Of a DNA stretch of 10,000 nucleotides, positions 5,667-10,000 are shown in pieces; position 1 is the stretch's first letter, and every line of letters starts with the position of its first letter. The position numbers and the translations under genes are program-made. The notes beneath the pieces were generated by a model. The model did no database searches and was not told the DNA's origin. It saw only the letters and a list, made by a program, of their open reading frames with translations. Source of the DNA: Methanospirillum hungatei (GTDB lineage: Archaea; Halobacteriota; Methanomicrobia; Methanomicrobiales; Methanospirillaceae); contig NZ_JAIWNS010000052.1 in assembly GCF_020216685.1 (NCBI RefSeq), positions 1 to 10,000 on the forward strand. Direction: 5' to 3'.

Positions 5667-8600
5667 ATGAAGATGTGGAGATATGTACCAATTATTCTGC
5701 TTATTCTCCTCTGTGGTGGGGTCACTGCACAGGAGATTGTGTTTTCTCCTACAGGGGGAACAGGAGAAGAGATCCAGGCGGGGAATATATCATTCAGTAC
5801 CCCGGTGATTGCATCAAGCGGCATTGCAATCCTTTCGGTTGCACAAAACCCTGATGAGTATACCATCTCGAATACCGTGACGGTAGACACCACCAGATTT
5901 GATCTCTCCTCAGAGTCATGTGGGGGGTCTGAGAAGCAGATCACGTTCGGAAACCTGAACCATATTAACCCGAAAGTTTCCGATGGAAGAGTTGTTTTTG
6001 AAGAATGGAATGCAGGTGTTTCCGGTATTGGTCTTTATGATATACAGTCAGGTGGGCTGTATCCGGTATATCCGGGAAAACTTCATCAGACCAACCCGGA
6101 TATCTCCGGCAGAATCGTCGTGTATGAACAGGCCGGAGCAGGATCAAACCAGGTAACCAACATCAACGGGTATGATCTGCAGACCGACACTGCAGCGCCG
6201 ATCTCTTCATCAACTTCCAACCAGAACCAGCCGGTGGTGTCAGGGCGATATATCGCATGGCAGGACTGGAGAAGTGGCAATCCTGATATCTACATGGCTG
6301 ACCTGAATTCAGGAACCAGCCAGGCGGTAACAAAGGACCTTGCAGAGCAGAAGAGACCTGACATCTCCGGATCATACATCATCTGGGAGGACTGGCGGAA
6401 CGGAAATGCTGACATTTACCTGTACGACATTACCGCCGGGAAGGAGTACCAGCTGACAAATGACAAATCTGATCAGAGAAACCCACGGATCAGCGGGAAG
6501 ATTGTTGTCTGGGAAGATAACCGGAATGGAATTTCTGATATCTATGCCATGACGCTGGATACCTTCCAGGAGTACCAGCTGACCGATAGCAAGTATAAGG
6601 CAGTCAATCCTGATGTTTCCGGACCGCTTGTGGTGTGGGAGGATTACCGGAACGGAAACGCAGATATCTACCTGCTCGATCTTATTACCGGGTATATCTA
6701 CCAGGTTACAACCAACCAGGGAGACCAGAAGAATCCGTCTATCTATGGAAATCATCTGGTCTGGCAGGATTACCGAACAGGTAACTCGAACATATTCCTG
6801 CATACCTTCTCCCAGGGAGTCGGATCTGGGAAGTATCAGCTCTATGGTTCTGCCACGATAAGTGGAAATCCAGCACCGGTCGGGACTGAAGTAAAAGCTC
6901 TGATTGACGGGGCAGTCAGGGCAAAGACCACCGTGCAGCAGGCCGGAAGTTATGGATCCTCCTACGGACCGTTCCTTGAGATTCCGATTACCAGTGCAGA
7001 TACCGGCAAGACCATCTCATTCAGACTGAACGAGTTCCAGGCAGATCAGGTCCTTACCGTCGGCACCGGTGGAGTTATGAGGCTGGATCTCTCTGCTTCC
7101 TCGGTTCCACCCGTTCAGACCTATACCCTCTCCGGGAATGCATTTGTAAACAGCATGCCCGCACCGGTTGGAACGATCATTACCGCAACCATCGATTCCC
7201 AGATCAGGGGACAGGTGACGGTTACCACCGCGGGATCCTATACCGGTCTTACAATCCCGGTCAATCAGAACGACTTTGGAAAGGCGATTATCTTTACGGC
7301 AACAACCGGCAGTTCATCTCTGCAGGCTTCCCAGAGTATCAGTGTCGGACAGCAGATAGGTGGCTGGTTTGACCTGACCTTTGGTACAACCCCCTCGCCG
7401 ACTACCTACCAGTTCAGCGGGTCTGTTCTGCTTGACGGGCAGTATGCACCAGCAGGAACGGTCCTTTCCGCAGTTATTGACAACCAGATCAGGGGGCAGA
7501 CAACCGTTACGACAAACGGACAGTACAGCACCCTGAATGTTCCGGTGTACCAGACCGATAATGGGAAATATATCACCTTTACCGCCCAGTTCAGCGGGGC
7601 TACCTATGTTGCCGGACAACAGGTGACGGTCTCAGTCCCACAGGGCGATCTCATCATCGCATCCGCAGATGTCTCTGCCGCAAGTGGTCAGATTATTCAG
7701 AAGAGACTTGACCTGACCTTCATTGTGTCTGCCCAGTCCAGATATTCATTCTGGGGAAGGGCAAACCTTGACGGAACACCTCTTCCTGCAGGACATACCA
7801 TCTACGCAACCATCGACAATCAGATTCGTGGACAGATAACTACCCAGACCGCTGGTTCATACGGTTCTGAAAACGGACCGTACCTTGAAGTGCCGATCAC
7901 CAATGCCGATATTGGAAAGACCATCAGATTCCAGACGGCAACCGGGGCAGAGGGAGACCAGAGTCAGCTGGTTGTGAGTGGTCTGAAAGTCTTAAAGAAC
8001 ATTAACTTTGTCTCAAAACCATCCAGTGTCGCTGATTTCACGGCAACTCCGACCCAGGGGGCAATTCCCCTCTCCGTCAAGTTCACTGACAAGTCATCAG
8101 GAAACCCGAAATCCTGGTACTGGGACTTCGGCGATGGAACAACCTCATCTGAAAGAAACCCGACCCATGTATATACCAGAAACGGAGTCTATTCTGTCGG
8201 CCTGATGACAACCCTGTGGAACGGGCAGACAAAGAGTGTGGTAAAACAGAACCTTATTACCGCCGGAATAGTCAGCCCGCCCGAGGCACAGGTCACCCTG
8301 AACCAGGGGTGGAACTTCATCTCTGTGCCAAAGATGCTTGCAGACGGACAAAACTCCGCCAAAGCCCTCTTTGGTCATGTTGATGTCGGCGGTCACAGTA
8401 TCTTTGCATACAATCCACGGACAAAATCCTGGAGCACTGTCAGTGCTAATACGGTTATCAATCCTCTTGATGCGGTCTGGATCTACTCAACCAAGAAAGA
8501 TGCAGTCTACCTCTACTTTGCCGGTGATGCTCTTCAGATCCCACCGACCAGAAAACTGGTCAAAGGATGGAATACCTTCGGAGTAACCAGCCTGAACACG

Positions 8601-8792
8601 GTTCCTGCACAGAACGCCCTGCTTTCAGTCAGAGACCAGTGGATCTATGTGATCGGCTTTGACTCGTCAATCCAGCGGTATCAGGGCACCATCATGAACG
8701 TGCCGGAGAGTAATGCCAATGTTCTGTATCCCGGATATGGATACTGGATTTATATGAGTGAAGAGGGAGATCTCGCCGCTATCGGCATATAA
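5667..8792 (+). CDS. Exported multidomain surface protein: 7 propeller repeats, 4 Ig-like repeats, PKD, tandem GWN domain
   Basis: The protein is 1041 aa. Residues 1-22 are a signal peptide (hydrophobic core VPIILLILLCGG, cleavage near VTA/QE). Seven TolB/PD40-like propeller repeats follow, each with NPxISG...VVWEDxRNGxxDIYxxDL; the conserved prolines fall at about 102, 144, 189, 231, 273, 315 and 357, a 42-45 residue period matching a closed seven-bladed propeller. Four Ig-like beta repeats start near 390, 485, 580 and 692, with the signature APxGTxxxAxIDxQIRGQxTVTTxGxY; the third carries an extra segment near 650-680. A PKD domain lies at about 789-866 (YWDFGDGTTSSERNPTHVYTRNGVYSV). The C-terminus holds two similar modules opening with GWNFISVP (881) and GWNTFGVT (967), 86 residues apart. 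There is no C-terminal hydrophobic anchor or sorting signal. The protein is probably extracellular, serving in adhesion, the sheath or matrix, or glycan binding; no catalytic motif is evident. A paralogue begins 44 nt downstream. Confidence 0.92.
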   Translation: MKMWRYVPIILLILLCGGVTAQEIVFSPTGGTGEEIQAGNISFSTPVIASSGIAILSVAQNPDEYTISNTVTVDTTRFDLSSESCGGSEKQITFGNLNHINPKVSDGRVVFEEWNAGVSGIGLYDIQSGGLYPVYPGKLHQTNPDISGRIVVYEQAGAGSNQVTNINGYDLQTDTAAPISSSTSNQNQPVVSGRYIAWQDWRSGNPDIYMADLNSGTSQAVTKDLAEQKRPDISGSYIIWEDWRNGNADIYLYDITAGKEYQLTNDKSDQRNPRISGKIVVWEDNRNGISDIYAMTLDTFQEYQLTDSKYKAVNPDVSGPLVVWEDYRNGNADIYLLDLITGYIYQVTTNQGDQKNPSIYGNHLVWQDYRTGNSNIFLHTFSQGVGSGKYQLYGSATISGNPAPVGTEVKALIDGAVRAKTTVQQAGSYGSSYGPFLEIPITSADTGKTISFRLNEFQADQVLTVGTGGVMRLDLSASSVPPVQTYTLSGNAFVNSMPAPVGTIITATIDSQIRGQVTVTTAGSYTGLTIPVNQNDFGKAIIFTATTGSSSLQASQSISVGQQIGGWFDLTFGTTPSPTTYQFSGSVLLDGQYAPAGTVLSAVIDNQIRGQTTVTTNGQYSTLNVPVYQTDNGKYITFTAQFSGATYVAGQQVTVSVPQGDLIIASADVSAASGQIIQKRLDLTFIVSAQSRYSFWGRANLDGTPLPAGHTIYATIDNQIRGQITTQTAGSYGSENGPYLEVPITNADIGKTIRFQTATGAEGDQSQLVVSGLKVLKNINFVSKPSSVADFTATPTQGAIPLSVKFTDKSSGNPKSWYWDFGDGTTSSERNPTHVYTRNGVYSVGLMTTLWNGQTKSVVKQNLITAGIVSPPEAQVTLNQGWNFISVPKMLADGQNSAKALFGHVDVGGHSIFAYNPRTKSWSTVSANTVINPLDAVWIYSTKKDAVYLYFAGDALQIPPTRKLVKGWNTFGVTSLNTVPAQNALLSVRDQWIYVIGFDSSIQRYQGTIMNVPESNANVLYPGYGYWIYMSEEGDLAAIGI
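6837..7940 (+). repeat. Four tandem Ig-like coding repeats
   Basis: Within the first exported protein, segments of roughly 85-110 codons repeat four times from about codon 390. Repeats 2-4 share nearly identical IDxQIRGQ cores (near 7192, 7477 and 7816), while repeat 1 has IDGAVRAK instead. DNA similarity is confined to short blocks, so the duplications are old rather than recent. Confidence 0.7.
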
Positions 8793-8824
8793 GGAGAATA
8801 TATCACCAATTTTTGGAGAATATG

Positions 8825-8830
8825 AGAGGA
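8825..8830 (+). promoter_or_regulatory. Ribosome binding site for the second exported protein
   Basis: AGAGGA sits 6 nt before the ATG at 8837. The upstream in-frame ATG at 8822 has GGAGAA only about 1 nt before it, too close to serve it well. This favours 8837, which also gives a compact signal peptide. Confidence 0.55.
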
Positions 8831-8836
8831 AAAACC

Positions 8837-10000
8837 ATGAAAATCGCATCACTGTTAATGATTCTGATGTTCCTCCTGCTTGTGCCCTGCCTTGCAGAAG
8901 AGGAGATCGTTGAATTTGAGCCTATTGTAAGTTTCTCAGCAGAAGAACTGATTGCGCAGGCACCAGGTATTGAAGAACAGATGACCTTTGACTCGGTTTT
9001 TGACTGGGACCCTCGGGTTGATGAACAGTATGTCACCTGGACCCAGTACGAAGGGCAGGGAAAGGTCTGGTTCTATGACATGAAGACCGGAAACCGGCAG
9101 ATGGTCGCCAACATTATGAGTGACCAGAATAATCCGGACATCTCCGGAGGTATTATAGTCTGGGATGATAACCGGCACAAGAACTCTGACATCTACTCAT
9201 ATAACATCCCAATGCACAAGGAAAGCCCGGTGTATGTGGATACTACCAATAAGTTCAGACCGGCTGTCTCCCAGGATATGGTTGTGTTTGAGGACTTTGG
9301 CAATGATGATATCAGGGATATCGGGATGGTAAAGGTAGGTACCAGTGCCCGGCCGGTATACATCAATCCTAATGACAAGGATAAGGCCAACCCTGACATC
9401 GATGGCGACTGGATCGTCTATCAGCAGCTTGATGATAACAAAAACGACTGGAACATTTACCTGTACAATTACAAGACCGATAAAACCATCCAGGTGACAA
9501 GGGATCTTCGTATACAGCAGAATCCACGAATCTCCGGAGATTATGTCGTCTGGGAGGACAACCGGAACGGAAAATGGGACATCTTCATGTATAACATCAA
9601 AAAGGACATGACAACCGCTGTCACCTTTGATGATTATGATGATGTGGAACCTGCCGTATCCGGATCCAAGATCGTGTGGACCAGGTACGATCAGGAGAAT
9701 AACAGCGATATCTACATGGTAAACCTCCAGATCCCAAAGACCTATGCGGTCTGTGTGGGTCCAGGAAACCAGATACGCCCTGATATCTCTGGTGATAAGG
9801 TTGTCTGGCAGGATGACCGGTTTGGCGGATGGGATATCTTCATCTACACCCTTGAACCAGATACCCCCTTTACCCCGTACCAGTTCTATGGCCCGGTCAC
9901 CTTCAATTATCTCCCCGCTCCGGTGGGAACCGAGATCATCGCAAAGATTGACGGGGTAACCAAGGATTCCATCGTCACGACCCAGGAGGGGTATTATGGT
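8837..10000 (+). CDS. Exported propeller/Ig-like surface protein, paralogue of its upstream neighbour; 3' end beyond window
   Basis: The frame is open for 388 codons to the window edge. Residues 1-20 are a signal peptide (MKIASLLMILMFLLLVPCLA, cleavage before EEE). An acidic N-terminal stretch follows, then seven propeller repeats with conserved prolines at about 59, 100, 142, 186, 230, 272 and 315. The clearest are NPDISGGIIVWDDNRHKNSDIY, NPRISGDYVVWEDNRNGKWDIF and RPDISGDKVVWQDDRFGGWDIF. At about residue 348 an Ig-like repeat begins (YQFYGPVTFNYLPAPVGTEIIAKIDG) and is cut by the edge. Order and spacing match the upstream protein, so this is a tandem paralogue, more diverged in the first, third and fourth blades. 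The 44-nt gap suggests co-transcription. Whether it also has PKD and GWN modules cannot be seen. The role is probably extracellular binding or structure; no catalytic residues were recognised. Confidence 0.9.
   Translation, partial: MKIASLLMILMFLLLVPCLAEEEIVEFEPIVSFSAEELIAQAPGIEEQMTFDSVFDWDPRVDEQYVTWTQYEGQGKVWFYDMKTGNRQMVANIMSDQNNPDISGGIIVWDDNRHKNSDIYSYNIPMHKESPVYVDTTNKFRPAVSQDMVVFEDFGNDDIRDIGMVKVGTSARPVYINPNDKDKANPDIDGDWIVYQQLDDNKNDWNIYLYNYKTDKTIQVTRDLRIQQNPRISGDYVVWEDNRNGKWDIFMYNIKKDMTTAVTFDDYDDVEPAVSGSKIVWTRYDQENNSDIYMVNLQIPKTYAVCVGPGNQIRPDISGDKVVWQDDRFGGWDIFIYTLEPDTPFTPYQFYGPVTFNYLPAPVGTEIIAKIDGVTKDSIVTTQEGYYG

Noticed and set aside
5711..5716. Cysteine in the signal peptide of the first exported protein as a lipobox
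   Set aside because: The context LLILLCGG lacks the small residue normally needed before the cysteine, and a good signal peptidase I site follows (VTA/QE). The VPCLA cysteine of the second protein fails the same test.
6372..6803. A 143-codon minus-strand frame within the propeller region
   Set aside because: Its repetitive look simply mirrors the propeller repeats on the other strand.
5837..6820. Propeller repeats as a DNA repeat array or CRISPR-like structure
   Set aside because: The periodicity is at protein level (about 42 codons); DNA copies differ at many positions and the frame is continuous.

Overview
This window most likely comes from a methanogenic euryarchaeon of the Methanomicrobiales type. 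Three things point there: the large subunit of the archaea-specific family-D DNA polymerase, the archaeal form of the mevalonate pathway (AcnX, UbiD and UbiX proteins), and secreted beta-propeller/Ig-like/PKD proteins typical of these methanogens. Base composition is moderate, near half G+C by eye. The genus cannot be fixed from the sequence alone.

The left half (1-5276) reads entirely on the minus strand as one compact block. In transcription order it holds: a UbiX-type flavin prenyltransferase (5276-4725); a UbiD-family decarboxylase (4728-3487) whose start overlaps the ubiX stop in an ATGA; an aconitase-X large subunit (3482-2310) beginning 4 nt after the decarboxylase stop; a membrane-tethered J-domain/TPR protein (2251-1367); and the first 429 codons of polC, the DP2 subunit of DNA polymerase D (1289 to the window edge). 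The first three genes make biochemical sense together. AcnX dehydrates 5-phosphomevalonate, the UbiD protein decarboxylates the product to isopentenyl phosphate, and UbiX makes the prenylated FMN that UbiD needs. The AcnX small subunit and isopentenyl phosphate kinase are not in the window. The J-domain protein and polC share the strand but have no obvious metabolic link to the first three genes.

A 390-nt divergent intergenic region (5277-5666) separates this block from the right half. It is rich in symmetric sequence: a perfect 20-bp palindrome 45 nt before ubiX, a 9-bp inverted repeat of TATA-like sequence with a nested palindrome, a short inverted repeat next to a candidate TATA box, and a 7-bp inverted repeat in the probable leader of the rightward gene.

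The right half (5667-10000) is on the plus strand and holds two tandem paralogous exported proteins. The first (1041 aa) has a signal peptide, seven propeller repeats with a roughly 42-residue period, four Ig-like repeats, a PKD domain and a C-terminal tandem 'GWN' domain, with no membrane anchor. The second starts 44 nt downstream, again shows a signal peptide and seven propeller repeats, and enters its first Ig-like repeat at the window edge. They are probably co-transcribed and part of the cell surface or extracellular matrix. No RNA genes, mobile elements or CRISPR arrays were seen.
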